This document shows, piece after piece, positions 17,365 through 25,613 of a stretch of 64,000 nt of DNA. Location of the stretch: NCBI RefSeq assembly GCF_007671725.1, contig NZ_VCNM01000001.1:372001-436000 (forward strand), written 5' to 3'. The first letter of the stretch is position 1. The number at the start of each line of letters is the position of its first letter. A program made the translations under genes and the position numbers. The notes beneath the pieces are model-generated. The model saw only the letters and a program-made list of their open reading frames with translations. It made no database searches and had not been told where the DNA came from. Source of the DNA: Halorubrum depositum (GTDB lineage Archaea; Halobacteriota; Halobacteria; Halobacteriales; Haloferacaceae).

Positions 17365-18360
17365 ATGGATCGGAATAGATTCACTCCCGATCTCGAACTT
17401 GACCGGCTTTCCCCGGACGAAGCCTTCGCCACTTTGGGGAACGAAATACGGCTAGATATCATCCGGGTGCTCTGGCGGGCAGGTGCCACCTACGAATACG
17501 ACGACGGCTCTGACGCCGTCGAGACGGTGCCGTACTCTGAGTTGCAAACCGAGATCGATATCGACGATAACGGGAAGTTCAACTACCACCTCGCGAAACT
17601 CTCTCCCCATTTCGTCCGATGGACCGACGACGGATACCGGTTGAGCAGTGCGGGTAAGCAGATCGCCAGAACGGTGATCGCCGTTTCCGGGTCGGAGTCC
17701 CTCGAGTTCTCCGAGGAACTCGATGAAAGTTGCCCGTTATGCGGGGCAGCCGTTGCGATCACCTACGAGGATCAATGGCTCCGAGTCAGGTGTACTGAGT
17801 GTTACGGACTGTTCGGCGATCAGGCACCGGCTGGGACGCTTTTCCTCACGAGCTATCCAGCGGCAGGTCTGACGACCCGTGACTCTGAGCAAGCACTCGC
17901 AACCGGACTCTATCGGTGTGCTCTGGACATAACCTATTTGATGTACGGCATCTGCCGTGAGTGTGCAGGGCAGATCTCCTCGTCGATGACGGTCTGTGAC
18001 GTGCACGAAATGAAGGATGGTCAGTCCTGCCCCACTTGTGGAACACCGTTCCCGGTTTGGGCGGACATGCAGTGTGGTACCTGTGGGTTCGCCAAGCGGT
18101 TACCGGTCGAGATGTTCGCGACCGGTCTCGTCTTGGCGACCGAACTGACCGGCAATCCCGAGCTGGACATCGACTCACCGACGGTCCGAGAGGCCATTCA
18201 ACTGCTTCAGCACAGCGTTGAGACCGACGTTTCAACGGAGCCTCTCCGCGTATCACTTCGTATTGAGGTCGAGACGACGGCGTTCACTCTCACGTTGGAC
18301 GACGAGATGAATATCGTCGAGTTCGGCCGAGAACCGCGGACTGACAGCGTCGTTTCGTGA
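17365..18360 (+). CDS. ArsR-like winged-helix regulator with multiple zinc ribbons
   Basis: The 331-residue protein has an N-terminal winged HTH (EAFATLGNEIRLDIIRVLW, about 20-100), followed by three cysteine-rich modules: CPLCG with CTEC near 120-150, CRECAG near 200, and CPTCG with CGTCG near 225-245. It resembles a haloarchaeal regulator family that I recall as DUF7351 with a DUF7347-type HTH. The ATG at 17365 is preferred over one five codons upstream. An AT-rich promoter (TTAATGAGTGTAAATG) lies just before it. Codon use and composition are less GC-rich than in neighbouring genes, suggesting accessory status. The ligand is unknown. Confidence 0.82.
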   Translation: MDRNRFTPDLELDRLSPDEAFATLGNEIRLDIIRVLWRAGATYEYDDGSDAVETVPYSELQTEIDIDDNGKFNYHLAKLSPHFVRWTDDGYRLSSAGKQIARTVIAVSGSESLEFSEELDESCPLCGAAVAITYEDQWLRVRCTECYGLFGDQAPAGTLFLTSYPAAGLTTRDSEQALATGLYRCALDITYLMYGICRECAGQISSSMTVCDVHEMKDGQSCPTCGTPFPVWADMQCGTCGFAKRLPVEMFATGLVLATELTGNPELDIDSPTVREAIQLLQHSVETDVSTEPLRVSLRIEVETTAFTLTLDDEMNIVEFGREPRTDSVVS

Positions 18361-18537
18361 TCCAGATACGTCTCGTCCTCTCGGAGAAATATTATTCTCC
18401 TAACAAATAAGCCCGACCCCGACGATCGCATTAGTCGCTCGTCTCGGGTCGGAATCCAGCGACCGGCGTCCGTCACGCGGGGTTCCCGGGGCGATATCGA
18501 GCGGCGAAACGGACGCTACCGGAGGTGACGACCGACC

Positions 18538-19131
18538 ATGACAAGGAAATCGACGTCGACCAGTGAGGGTGTTGGCGGAGAGGACTCGATTAAGACGGCA
18601 GAGCGCGGCAGACAGGATCGCATCCTCGATTGGGGGGGTTTCCCAGGCCGCTGGGAGATCACGCGTTCGACGGCGGACACGGACGGCGAACTGTTGGAAA
18701 TGCGATTCGAGATCGAAACCGTCCCCGAGGAGGGCCCGTTCGTCCACACGCATCCACACGCCGAGGAGCGCTACGAAGTGCTTTCAGGTGTGCTGGAGGT
18801 GTACGTAGACGGCGAATGGACGGAGGTAACGGCCGGTGAGGAACACACCGTCCCTCCGGGCACGGCCCATACGTTCAGGAACGCAACTCCCGTCGAGATC
18901 ATAAACGTCCACGAGCCCGCGCTACGGCACGAGGCGTTCTTCCGGCGGTTCCATCGGCTCGTCACGGAGCGGGGAGTGTCGTTACCGCCGGAGGGATTCA
19001 GCGACGTCCTGCTGTTGGCGATGCTGACGACGGAACACGAGGAGGACATCTACGCGGTGAGCCCACCGCATTGGGTGTTCAAGGTCCTGACCGTCCTCGG
19101 ACGTGCGTTGGGGTACCGCCTACCTGACTAA
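18538..19131 (+). CDS. Cupin domain protein
   Basis: The 197-residue protein has the cupin motif 1 THPHAEERYEVLSG (about residues 70-83) and motif 2 PPGTAHTFRNAT (about 107-118), which provide a His/Glu metal site. The C-terminal third (LPPEGFSDVLLLAMLTTEHEEDIYAVSPPHWVFKVL) is helical and similar to that of cupins often annotated as quercetin-dioxygenase-like. The enzymatic activity is unknown. It is followed 53 bp later by the cupredoxin gene on the same strand. Confidence 0.88.
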   Translation: MTRKSTSTSEGVGGEDSIKTAERGRQDRILDWGGFPGRWEITRSTADTDGELLEMRFEIETVPEEGPFVHTHPHAEERYEVLSGVLEVYVDGEWTEVTAGEEHTVPPGTAHTFRNATPVEIINVHEPALRHEAFFRRFHRLVTERGVSLPPEGFSDVLLLAMLTTEHEEDIYAVSPPHWVFKVLTVLGRALGYRLPD

Positions 19132-19184
19132 CCGAAACCGCAGATGCCACCGGTGACATCCAGCAGTGCGATTCGAGACACGCA

Positions 19185-19985
19185 ATGACACGATCATCAG
19201 ACCATCGAACGGAGAGGCCAGACGCGTCGGACGGTCGACGGATATGCCGACGCAGAACCGTCCTCAGAGCGACCGGACTCGGCGCGACACTCCCGATGTT
19301 CGGAGGGACCGTCGTGGCGCGAGGGAGTCCCTCTGAACCGCGGGGCGACCGAGGTGAGACCGGAGATCCCAGCCCGCCGACTATCCACTCCCACTTCGGC
19401 TATTCGGGGACGAGTGACGACGAGATTCCGAACCGGTTGGAACCGGACGAGACCGTCGAACTCCACGTCGACGAGGACAAGATCGACGATTCGAAGCTTC
19501 CGGCCCTGACGGTCGAGTTCGGCGCGTTCCACTTCGCTCCCGCGGGGCTCCACGTGGAACCCGGGTCGATCGTCGAATTCGATTTCCACACGCCGGAGCA
19601 CACGGCGACGGCGTACCACCCGGGTCAAGAGCGCCAGCGACGCGTCCCCGACGGCGTTCCGGCGTTCTCATCGACTGTCAACGAGCACCACGGGTTCTGG
19701 TTGTATCGCTTCGAGGAAGAAGGCGTATACGACCTGTTCTGTGCCCCGCACGAATGGGGCGGGATGGGCATGCGAATCGTCGTCGGGGACGATCCCGGAG
19801 ATGTCGTGCGGGGTCCCGGCCGTCCACCGCTTCCGATGACCGCCGCGCTCCTCGGGACGGGACTAGACGGAGATATCGGTCATCCGGAGATGGAACCGCA
19901 GAACATCGTCGACAACGGGCCAATCTCCGGTCACGACCTGGATATCGGTCTCGAGGTAACGATAACGGCCCCGAGTTCACCCTGA
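19185..19985 (+). CDS. Secreted cupredoxin (plastocyanin/azurin-like) protein with Tat signal
   Basis: The 266-residue protein has an N-terminal twin-arginine signal (CRRRTVLRATGLGATLPMFGG). A cupredoxin fold covers roughly residues 105-200. The type 1 copper ligands can be read as a histidine near 139-145, Cys186 and His189 in LFCAPHEWGGMGM, and Met194 or Met196. The C-terminal 65 residues (PPLPMTAALLGTGLDGDIGHPEMEPQNIV) are outside the copper domain. It would be exported folded and carry or sense electrons and copper at the cell surface. A relation to the cupin upstream is possible but unproven. Confidence 0.88.
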   Translation: MTRSSDHRTERPDASDGRRICRRRTVLRATGLGATLPMFGGTVVARGSPSEPRGDRGETGDPSPPTIHSHFGYSGTSDDEIPNRLEPDETVELHVDEDKIDDSKLPALTVEFGAFHFAPAGLHVEPGSIVEFDFHTPEHTATAYHPGQERQRRVPDGVPAFSSTVNEHHGFWLYRFEEEGVYDLFCAPHEWGGMGMRIVVGDDPGDVVRGPGRPPLPMTAALLGTGLDGDIGHPEMEPQNIVDNGPISGHDLDIGLEVTITAPSSP

Positions 19986-20164
19986 TATCCAGTCCGTTTT
20001 GGCTCCCGTTTTCTGTGAACGAGTGGAACCGAGTGAGAGGGGCGGTCCCACTCGGACCGACCGCCGATGATTGACTCCAGATCGAGGATATCGTCCTCCC
20101 AGAGCGGGACGTGAAACCCGCACAACTCGTCGAGACAGAGGGCTCCGATGTGCGTCGGCTCTTC

Positions 20165-20207
20165 TCCGAGCGAAAAGAATATATATATGAATATGATATG
20201 AATACGC
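20165..20207 (+). promoter_or_regulatory. Promoter/operator of the MazEF-type module
   Basis: A TATA-like ATATATATGAATATG lies at about 20180-20195 and continues into GATATGAATACGC directly before the ATG at 20208. The repeated GAATA(T/C) units (20178, 20190, 20200) could be the operator for the AbrB-fold antitoxin. Transcripts would have a very short leader. Confidence 0.4.
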
Positions 20208-20474
20208 ATGAGCCAGAGCGAGGAACGTAAGGTCGGTGAACGGGGGCAAGTCACCCTCCCGAAAGAACTGAGAGAGAAACTGGGTATCCACGGCGGGGAC
20301 GAGGTACTGGTTCACGAAGAGGACGGGAAGATCACCATCGAAAAACCGCTGTCTCGTGAGGAACTCGCTGAGGGGTACCGACGACGCGCAGCAGAATCCG
20401 AAGATCTCGCGGAGGAGATGGACGGTGTGTCTCGCGAGGCCGACGAGTACCTCGGTGATGTTCCCGAGTGGTAA
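20208..20474 (+). CDS. AbrB/MazE-family antitoxin
   Basis: The 88-residue protein has an N-terminal swapped-hairpin AbrB domain (GERGQVTLPKELREKLGIHGGDEVLVHEEDGKITIEKP) for DNA binding. An acidic helical tail (REELAEGYRRRAAESEDLAEEMDG) probably wraps the toxin. It is followed after 3 bp by a MazF/PemK-type toxin gene, forming a type II toxin-antitoxin module. Autoregulation through the upstream AT-rich repeats is expected. Confidence 0.9.
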   Translation: MSQSEERKVGERGQVTLPKELREKLGIHGGDEVLVHEEDGKITIEKPLSREELAEGYRRRAAESEDLAEEMDGVSREADEYLGDVPEW

Positions 20475-20477
20475 TCG

Positions 20478-20831
20478 ATGGACGTTCGCCGCGGAGACAT
20501 CGTCATCGTCGAGCTTGACCCGACAGAGGGGTCAGAGCAACGGGGAACACGACCGTGTCTAGTCGTGCAAAACGACGTTGGGAACGAGAACGCGCCGACG
20601 ACAATCGTCGTCCCGTTCACGACCTCGCGAGGAGACGAACTGTACCCGTTCGAGGTACTCGTCTCGGCTGCCGAGTCTCCGCTCCGAGAGGACTCGGTCG
20701 CTCTCTGTAGTCAGATTCGCACGGTGTCCATCGAGCATCGTATTAATACCAGTCTCGGCTCCGTGCCGGCGTCCCGTATGGAGGAAGTGGACGAGGCACT
20801 CGAATACAGCCTCGGTCTGAGAGAACTCTAA
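20478..20831 (+). CDS. MazF/PemK-family endoribonuclease toxin
   Basis: The 117-residue protein has the PemK-like SH3 barrel: N-terminal RRGDIVIVELDPTEGSEQRGTRPCLVVQND, central TTIVVPFTTS and SQIRTVS. The GSEQRGTRP segment carries the conserved catalytic Arg region, and the toxin looks intact. The family cleaves mRNA at short sequences. Its 3' end overlaps that of the convergent chorismate mutase gene by 4 bp (20828-20831), so insertion of the module left the aroQ-type stop untouched. Confidence 0.9.
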   Translation: MDVRRGDIVIVELDPTEGSEQRGTRPCLVVQNDVGNENAPTTIVVPFTTSRGDELYPFEVLVSAAESPLREDSVALCSQIRTVSIEHRINTSLGSVPASRMEEVDEALEYSLGLREL

Positions 20832-21121
20832 CGGCTCTCCCGCTGTTCCACTTTGTTCAGTTCGATCAGCAGCCGGAAGATCGCCTTCACGAGGTTGGCG
20901 TCGACGTCGAAGCGCTCGGCGTTCGCTCCGGCGCGCTCCATCACCCGTTCCTCCTGCCCCTCGTCCGTCGTCGGGAGGTCGCGCTCCTCCTTCACGGCCG
21001 CCACGGTGTCCGCGACGTACGTCCGGCGGGCGATCAGTTCGACGATCTCTCGGTCGATGTCCTCGATCTCGTGTCGCAGTTCGTCGAGGCTTCGGTCCTC
21101 CGCGTTCGGTGTGTCACTCAT
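20828..21121 (-). CDS. Chorismate mutase (AroQ type)
   Basis: The 97-residue protein (LDELRHEIEDIDREIVELIARRTYVADTVAAVKEERDLPTTDEGQE) is a monofunctional all-helical chorismate mutase. It converts chorismate to prephenate for phenylalanine and tyrosine. The Arg and Lys residues of the active site are in place (ELIARRTYVA, VKEERDLP). It starts at ATG 21121, 14 bp downstream of the shikimate kinase gene, forming a two-gene aromatic biosynthesis operon. Confidence 0.94.
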   Translation of the reverse strand: MSDTPNAEDRSLDELRHEIEDIDREIVELIARRTYVADTVAAVKEERDLPTTDEGQEERVMERAGANAERFDVDANLVKAIFRLLIELNKVEQRESR

Positions 21122-21135
21122 TGTAAATCGTGTGG

Positions 21136-22041
21136 TCACTCGACGGCCGCGCCGTCGTTTCTGGTTGTCGTTCGTCGCAGCGCTCCGGGGCGCTCGCCCC
21201 ACGCGTCGGCGACCGCGTCGAGGCCGGTCTCGGGGTCGGCCGGGTCCGCGACGGCGACGACGCTCGGTCCGGTGCCCGACAGCGACACCCCGGTCGCGTG
21301 GGGCATGGCCTCGACCGCGGGGTCGGCGTCGAACCCGAGCGCGGCCGAGAACGCGAGCCCGTTGACGGTCATCGCCTCGGCGTACCGGCCGTCCAGCGCG
21401 AGGTCGGCCACGAGGTCCGCCATCGGCGCGACCGCCTCGCAGCGGGCCACGTCCGCGTCCGCGCTGTAGGCGCGCTCCGGCGGGGTCCACACGAGGACGT
21501 CCCAGTCGACGGCCTCGCGCGACCGGAGCTCGTCGGCGTCGTTGTCGGTGACGGTCACGCCGCCGAGCATCGAGGCGGTCGCGTCGTCGAACGCGCCGGT
21601 GACCGTCACGCCCGCCTCGCGGGCCGCGCGCACGCCGAGCCGGCAGGCCTCCAGCCGGGTCACGTCCGGGGTCGCGTCGTCCCCACCGCCATCGCCTCCG
21701 TCCCCCACCGTCAGCCCGAGCGCGTCGCAGGTCGCGAGCACGGTCGCGTTCGCGGCCGCGCTGGAGCTCTTGAGCCCGGCCGCGAGGGGGACGTCGCTGT
21801 CGGTCCGGACGGTGCCGCCCTCGCCGTCGCCCCACCGGTCGGTCGCGAGCGCGACGCAGCGCTCGATCAGGGCGGTGTCCGCGTCGGGGTCCTCGGCGAT
21901 GGTCCCGTCGACGCCCTCGGCGTCCGGGTCGAGCGCGACGCTGGCCCGGGTCTCGACGTCGAGGCCGAAGGCCGCGCCGGTCCCCGTCGCGAGCGCGTTC
22001 AACACGGTGCCGGCGCCGAGCGCCGCGGCCCGTCCCTCCAT
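21136..22041 (-). CDS. aroK: Archaeal GHMP-type shikimate kinase
   Basis: The 301-residue GHMP kinase phosphorylates shikimate in the chorismate pathway. The N-terminus MEGRAAALGAGTVLNALATGTG and the ATP-binding motif PLAAGLKSSSAAANA (about residues 85-100) are characteristic of archaeal shikimate kinase, which is unrelated to bacterial AroK. The late GVSLSGTGPSVVAV motif is also present. The start is set at ATG 22041 because the family begins there; an extended frame to 22083 exists. The operon partner is the chorismate mutase. Confidence 0.94.
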   Translation of the reverse strand: MEGRAAALGAGTVLNALATGTGAAFGLDVETRASVALDPDAEGVDGTIAEDPDADTALIERCVALATDRWGDGEGGTVRTDSDVPLAAGLKSSSAAANATVLATCDALGLTVGDGGDGGGDDATPDVTRLEACRLGVRAAREAGVTVTGAFDDATASMLGGVTVTDNDADELRSREAVDWDVLVWTPPERAYSADADVARCEAVAPMADLVADLALDGRYAEAMTVNGLAFSAALGFDADPAVEAMPHATGVSLSGTGPSVVAVADPADPETGLDAVADAWGERPGALRRTTTRNDGAAVE

Positions 22042-22148
22042 GCACTCACGGCTCGCGAGCGCGGACAAAGAGGTAGCGATCACGGCGAGACTCTCGGCGC
22101 CGCGACCGCGGGGCCTCCCGAGCGCTCGCGAGACCGAGGACGGCCGGC

Positions 22149-22850
22149 TCAGACCGGATCGGCGGTCCGAACCGCGGCGTCGACCGCGTACCAGTCCACG
22201 TCGGCCGGGACGTTCGTCTCCCGGCTCCGGAACGAGATCGAGACGTCGAACCGCCGGGTGCCGTCGTCGAACCGGTCCTCTGACGTGAAGCGTCGGGTGA
22301 CGTAGGCGCGGCCGACCGAGTCGCGATCGGGCGAGTTCGGGCGCGTCGCGTACGCGTCGGCGCGGAACTCGACCGTCCCGTAGGTGAACCGCCCCCTGTT
22401 CTCGACGGTGAGCCGGGCGTCGACCGTCGTCTCGTACCCCTCGTCGGTCACGTCGAGCACCTCGGCGCTCGTGACGACGAGGCCGGAGCCGTCCGGCCCG
22501 ACCTCGTCGGGAACGGGCTCGTCGGCGGTCTGATCGGTACTGTCCCGGTCGGCTTCGGACTGCTCGGTGTCGGACTGACCGCCGTCGGTCTGGGCGGCGG
22601 TCGAGCCGTCACCGTCGTTTGTCGCCGAGCCGTCGTCGTCGGACTGGCCGTCGTCTTCGGGCGTCGAGCCGTCGTCTTCCGCGCCCGTTCCCGCATCCCC
22701 GTCGGCGCTCCCGTCCGACTCCACGAGACAGCCGGCGAGCAGGCCGGGGACGCCGGCGGCGAGCAGCCGCCGCCGGGAGAGCGGGCGCCTCACGGGCTCC
22801 CCCTCTCCGCCGTCCCGTTTAAATGTGGACATCGATCCCGCATCGGTCAC
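22149..22850 (-). CDS. Tat lipoprotein with acidic linker and beta-rich C-terminal domain
   Basis: The 233-residue protein from GTG 22850 overlaps the upstream stop as GTGA; ATG 22832 is an alternative start. The signal SRRRLLAAGVPGLLAGC has a twin-arginine motif and lipobox Cys. A long Asp/Ser/Gly/Thr linker (about 45-115) precedes a domain of about 110 residues (VVTSAEVLDVTDEGYETTVDARLTVENRGRFTYGTVEFRADAY), similar in pattern to FxLYD/CARDB-like immunoglobulin folds. It is the third gene of a lipoprotein-membrane-lipoprotein operon. The function is unknown. Confidence 0.82.
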   Translation of the reverse strand: MTDAGSMSTFKRDGGEGEPVRRPLSRRRLLAAGVPGLLAGCLVESDGSADGDAGTGAEDDGSTPEDDGQSDDDGSATNDGDGSTAAQTDGGQSDTEQSEADRDSTDQTADEPVPDEVGPDGSGLVVTSAEVLDVTDEGYETTVDARLTVENRGRFTYGTVEFRADAYATRPNSPDRDSVGRAYVTRRFTSEDRFDDGTRRFDVSISFRSRETNVPADVDWYAVDAAVRTADPV

Positions 22851-23308
22851 CCCGTCACCGACCCGAGCGCGCCGGCCGCGGCGCCGACGACGGCCGAGAC
22901 GACCGCGGTCGTGAGCGTCGGTCCGAGCGCGTCCGCGATCCCGTGCGCCTGCGTCGCGGCCTCGCCCTGCGAGGCGACGACGAGGACGACGACGACGAGC
23001 CCGTATATCAGCGCGCCGGCCCCGCCGCCGACCCCCGAGGTCGCGGCCGCCTCTTGGACGTCGTACGCGCGGGACCCGAACAGCACGCCGAGGACGCCCG
23101 CGAGGAGCGGCGCGGCGACCAGCGCCGCGGCGGTGACTGCGAGGTACGACTGCGCGACGAACACCGGGCCGAATCGCGCGGTCTCGCCGGTCGCGGCGGT
23201 CGCGAGCGCGGTCTCGGCCCAGCCCGTCCCGACCGCGGCGACGAGGCCGACGCCGACGCCGACCACCGCGAACACCGCGGCCGTGAGGCCGACTCCGTTC
23301 GCGTTCAT
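22847..23308 (-). CDS. Integral membrane protein of unknown function
   Basis: The 153-residue protein has four apparent hydrophobic segments separated by short Gly/Ala loops (LTAAVFAVVGVGVGLVAAVG; YLAVTAAALVAAPLLAGVLGVLFG; GALIYGLVVVVLVVAS; LTTAVVSAVVGAAAGALG). Its ATG shares one base with the stop of the upstream lipoprotein gene, and its TGA overlaps the next GTG. It is therefore tightly coupled with lipoproteins on both sides and may anchor or export them. No family was recognised. Confidence 0.8.
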   Translation of the reverse strand: MNANGVGLTAAVFAVVGVGVGLVAAVGTGWAETALATAATGETARFGPVFVAQSYLAVTAAALVAAPLLAGVLGVLFGSRAYDVQEAAATSGVGGGAGALIYGLVVVVLVVASQGEAATQAHGIADALGPTLTTAVVSAVVGAAAGALGSVTG

Positions 23309-24663
23309 CAGACTACCACCCACCCGTCGGCCAGTCTGCCCTGCCATCCGGCGCGCTCCTCCCACGCGTCGCCGGAGAACCCGACGGCGAGGAGGAACTC
23401 GCCGGCCCGCGCGACGTAGCCGTACTGGACGCCGGCGTGCTCGTCGAAGCCGTAGCGCTCCCCCTTCGCCTCGTCGTGATAGAGCCGATGCCAGCGGGCG
23501 GGGTCGTCGTCTACCGAATCTCCACCGTCGCCGGCGGACGAGTCTCCTCCGTCGCCGTCGGCGGATCGGTTCCCGGAGAAATCCGAACCGGCGACGGTCG
23601 ACTCGGGGTCGATCGGTGCCCGCCCCTCCGTCGACGCGTCGTCGAGGACCGCTTCGAGCCGTTCGCTCGCGGTCTCCGTGTCCGGGTAGCGCTGGACGTA
23701 CAGGGGCGTCCCGTCGAGCTCGTAGGCCCACCCCTCGAACGTCTCGCTCGGCCGGTTTCCGGCCGGCGGGCGGGTGGCGAACGCGACGAACAGCTCCTCG
23801 GTCCGGTCTTCGGGACGGGGGACCGGTCCCAGTCGGGCGCGGAGCTCCTCGCGGCGGTCCGACCCGTAGGCGCCGCCGTATATCCGCGGTATCCGCGATC
23901 GGTCGTACCGGTCGTCGTCGTACGGCTCGTGGGCGAACGCCGCGAATCCGCGGCTCGCTAGCGCGAGCTCGACGAACGCGGTTCCCCGGATCTCCCGCCG
24001 TCGCTCGTCGCTCTCGGGGAGCGGATACAGCAGCCGGTCGAGCAGGCGGTTGTGGATCGGGTCGCGGGAGAACGCCTCCGCGACGTAGGTCGCGGTGCCG
24101 ATGCTCGCGAACCCCCGGCGCATGCGGTCGAGTTCCTCCAGAAAGCGGTCCACGTCGTTCCGAGGAGCGATCGTCCGGAGCTCCTCGACGTGGCGCCGCG
24201 CCCGCCCGCGGATCCGGGCCTCCGGGCGGAAGTGCGGCTCCAGGGCCTCGGCGGCGCGCTCGGCGGCGGCGCGCGCGGCCGCGTCCAAGCGGTCGGCCAT
24301 CGCGAGGGTCACCGCGTCGTTCGCGTCGGCCTCCGCACGGACGGAGTCCACCGCGTCGACGACGTTGGCGATCGCGTCGCGGTAGGTCGCGACCGCGTCG
24401 GGGTACTCGGTCGCGAACCAGACCGCGTCGTCGACGACGTTCCGGGTCGCGACAGCGAGCGCCTCGTTCTCGACGGGAGCGGGGTCCTCGACCTGCTCTC
24501 CGTCGCCGCCGTCCGTCTCCCCGTCGCCGCCGTCGCCCGCGTCCGGAGGGCTCTCGTCCGGGGCCGCGTCGGGGTACTCGACGCCCCGCACGCCGAGGCA
24601 CCCCGCTATCCCGGCGGCGAGCCCGGTTCCGGCGCCCAGCAGCCCCCGTCGCGTCCGTTGCAT
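23308..24663 (-). CDS. Tat lipoprotein of unknown function
   Basis: The 451-residue protein starts at ATG 24663 (MQRTRRGLLGAGTGLAAGIAGC), with a twin-arginine signal and lipobox Cys. After an acidic linker it has a helical segment (TRNVVDDAVWFATEYPDAVATYRDAIANVVDAVDSV) and a large alpha/beta region with a repeated theme of a disordered Asp/Gly insert near 365-390. A promoter-like TTAAAT lies 25-30 bp upstream. It is the first gene of the three-gene operon. No enzymatic motif was recognised, and it looks like a haloarchaeal-specific surface protein. Confidence 0.82.
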   Translation of the reverse strand: MQRTRRGLLGAGTGLAAGIAGCLGVRGVEYPDAAPDESPPDAGDGGDGETDGGDGEQVEDPAPVENEALAVATRNVVDDAVWFATEYPDAVATYRDAIANVVDAVDSVRAEADANDAVTLAMADRLDAAARAAAERAAEALEPHFRPEARIRGRARRHVEELRTIAPRNDVDRFLEELDRMRRGFASIGTATYVAEAFSRDPIHNRLLDRLLYPLPESDERRREIRGTAFVELALASRGFAAFAHEPYDDDRYDRSRIPRIYGGAYGSDRREELRARLGPVPRPEDRTEELFVAFATRPPAGNRPSETFEGWAYELDGTPLYVQRYPDTETASERLEAVLDDASTEGRAPIDPESTVAGSDFSGNRSADGDGGDSSAGDGGDSVDDDPARWHRLYHDEAKGERYGFDEHAGVQYGYVARAGEFLLAVGFSGDAWEERAGWQGRLADGWVVV

Positions 24664-24821
24664 GGAATACCTTCCCGGCGGCGGGGACTTAAATGTGGGA
24701 CGCCGATTCTCGGGACTGAGGGCGCCCGTAGTCGATCGCCCCGCGACAGTCGATCGGTCGGTCGACGCGAGCGCCGCCGCCGAGCGCGCCCCTTTTGAGG
24801 CGGGCGACCCGAGCGTCGCGT

Positions 24822-25280
24822 ATGTCAGCGCCTTCACGCAGCGACGTCCCGCCGACGTCGATCGGGATCGACCTCCGCGAGGAGGGGGTCGTCGTCGAGT
24901 ACCTCGACGGCCGGACGACGCTCTACCGCGGCGCCCCGGACGCGGTCGAGGGATCGGTGACCGCCGGCCCCGGCAAGGAGACGCACGTCCTCGTCACCGA
25001 CCCGACGGAGACCGAGGGCGTGATGACGTACGTCAACGACTACAACACCGACGACGAAATTCTGGAGGAGTCCGGCGTCGGCCGCGTCCTCGTCGAGGAG
25101 GGCGAGCGCGACGAGGTGTTCCCCGGCGTGATCGTCGCCCGCACGAACCAGCGCAACGAGGTGATCGCGGACCCCGAGATCGCCGGCGGCCGCGTGTTCG
25201 TCTTCGTCGAGGACGGCTGGACCGAGGGGAGCTTCGAGATCGTCGAGGGCCCCGAGGACGGGCTCGACGCGCACCGGTGA
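24822..25280 (+). CDS. Conserved haloarchaeal protein (DUF5796-like)
   Basis: The 152-residue protein from ATG 24822 (MSAPSRSDVPPTSIGIDLREEGVVVEYLDGRTTLYRG) is beta-rich, without cysteines or membrane segments. It resembles the haloarchaeal family that I recall as DUF5796. Its stop overlaps the following GTG as GTGA, so the two products are coupled. The function is unknown. Confidence 0.82.
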   Translation: MSAPSRSDVPPTSIGIDLREEGVVVEYLDGRTTLYRGAPDAVEGSVTAGPGKETHVLVTDPTETEGVMTYVNDYNTDDEILEESGVGRVLVEEGERDEVFPGVIVARTNQRNEVIADPEIAGGRVFVFVEDGWTEGSFEIVEGPEDGLDAHR

Positions 25281-25516
25281 GCCTCGCGAAGCCCTGGCGC
25301 GACCTCGACCGCTCGACCGTCGGGAGCGCGCCGAGCCGCTACGCGCTGTACGAGCTCGGCGACGCCGACGGCGACACGGTCGGGTTCGGCGCGGGCGTGC
25401 TCCGCGACGAGCTGAAGGAGGCGCTCGCGTACGGGGACGCGGAGCGGGTGCGGTGGGAACTCGCCGACTCGGCCGAGCACGCGGAGCGCCTGCTCGCCGA
25501 GCACGTCGAGGACTGA
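25277..25516 (+). CDS. Small conserved haloarchaeal protein coupled to the DUF5796-like gene
   Basis: The 79-residue protein starts with GTG 25277 (VSLAKPWRDLDRSTVGSAPSRYALYELGD). The pattern GDTVGFGAGVLRDELKEALAYGDAERVRWEL suggests a compact alpha/beta fold resembling small GIY-YIG-like haloarchaeal proteins. The residues Y-x-LYELGD and VGFGAG would correspond to the strand motifs, but a catalytic set is not evident. It is translationally coupled to the preceding gene. Confidence 0.75.
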   Translation: MSLAKPWRDLDRSTVGSAPSRYALYELGDADGDTVGFGAGVLRDELKEALAYGDAERVRWELADSAEHAERLLAEHVED

Positions 25517-25613
25517 CGGCCCGCCCGTCGCGGGGGCGACCTCCGGACTCGGGCGTCCCGAGCGAGCGGGAACGACCGACAGACGAAAGTCCCGCGGCCG
25601 CCGACGAGTAGCC

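Noticed and set aside
22847-24601. A 584-codon minus-strand frame
   Set aside because: Only the last 153 codons are the membrane protein; the rest is an Arg-rich shadow of the lipoprotein gene in another frame.
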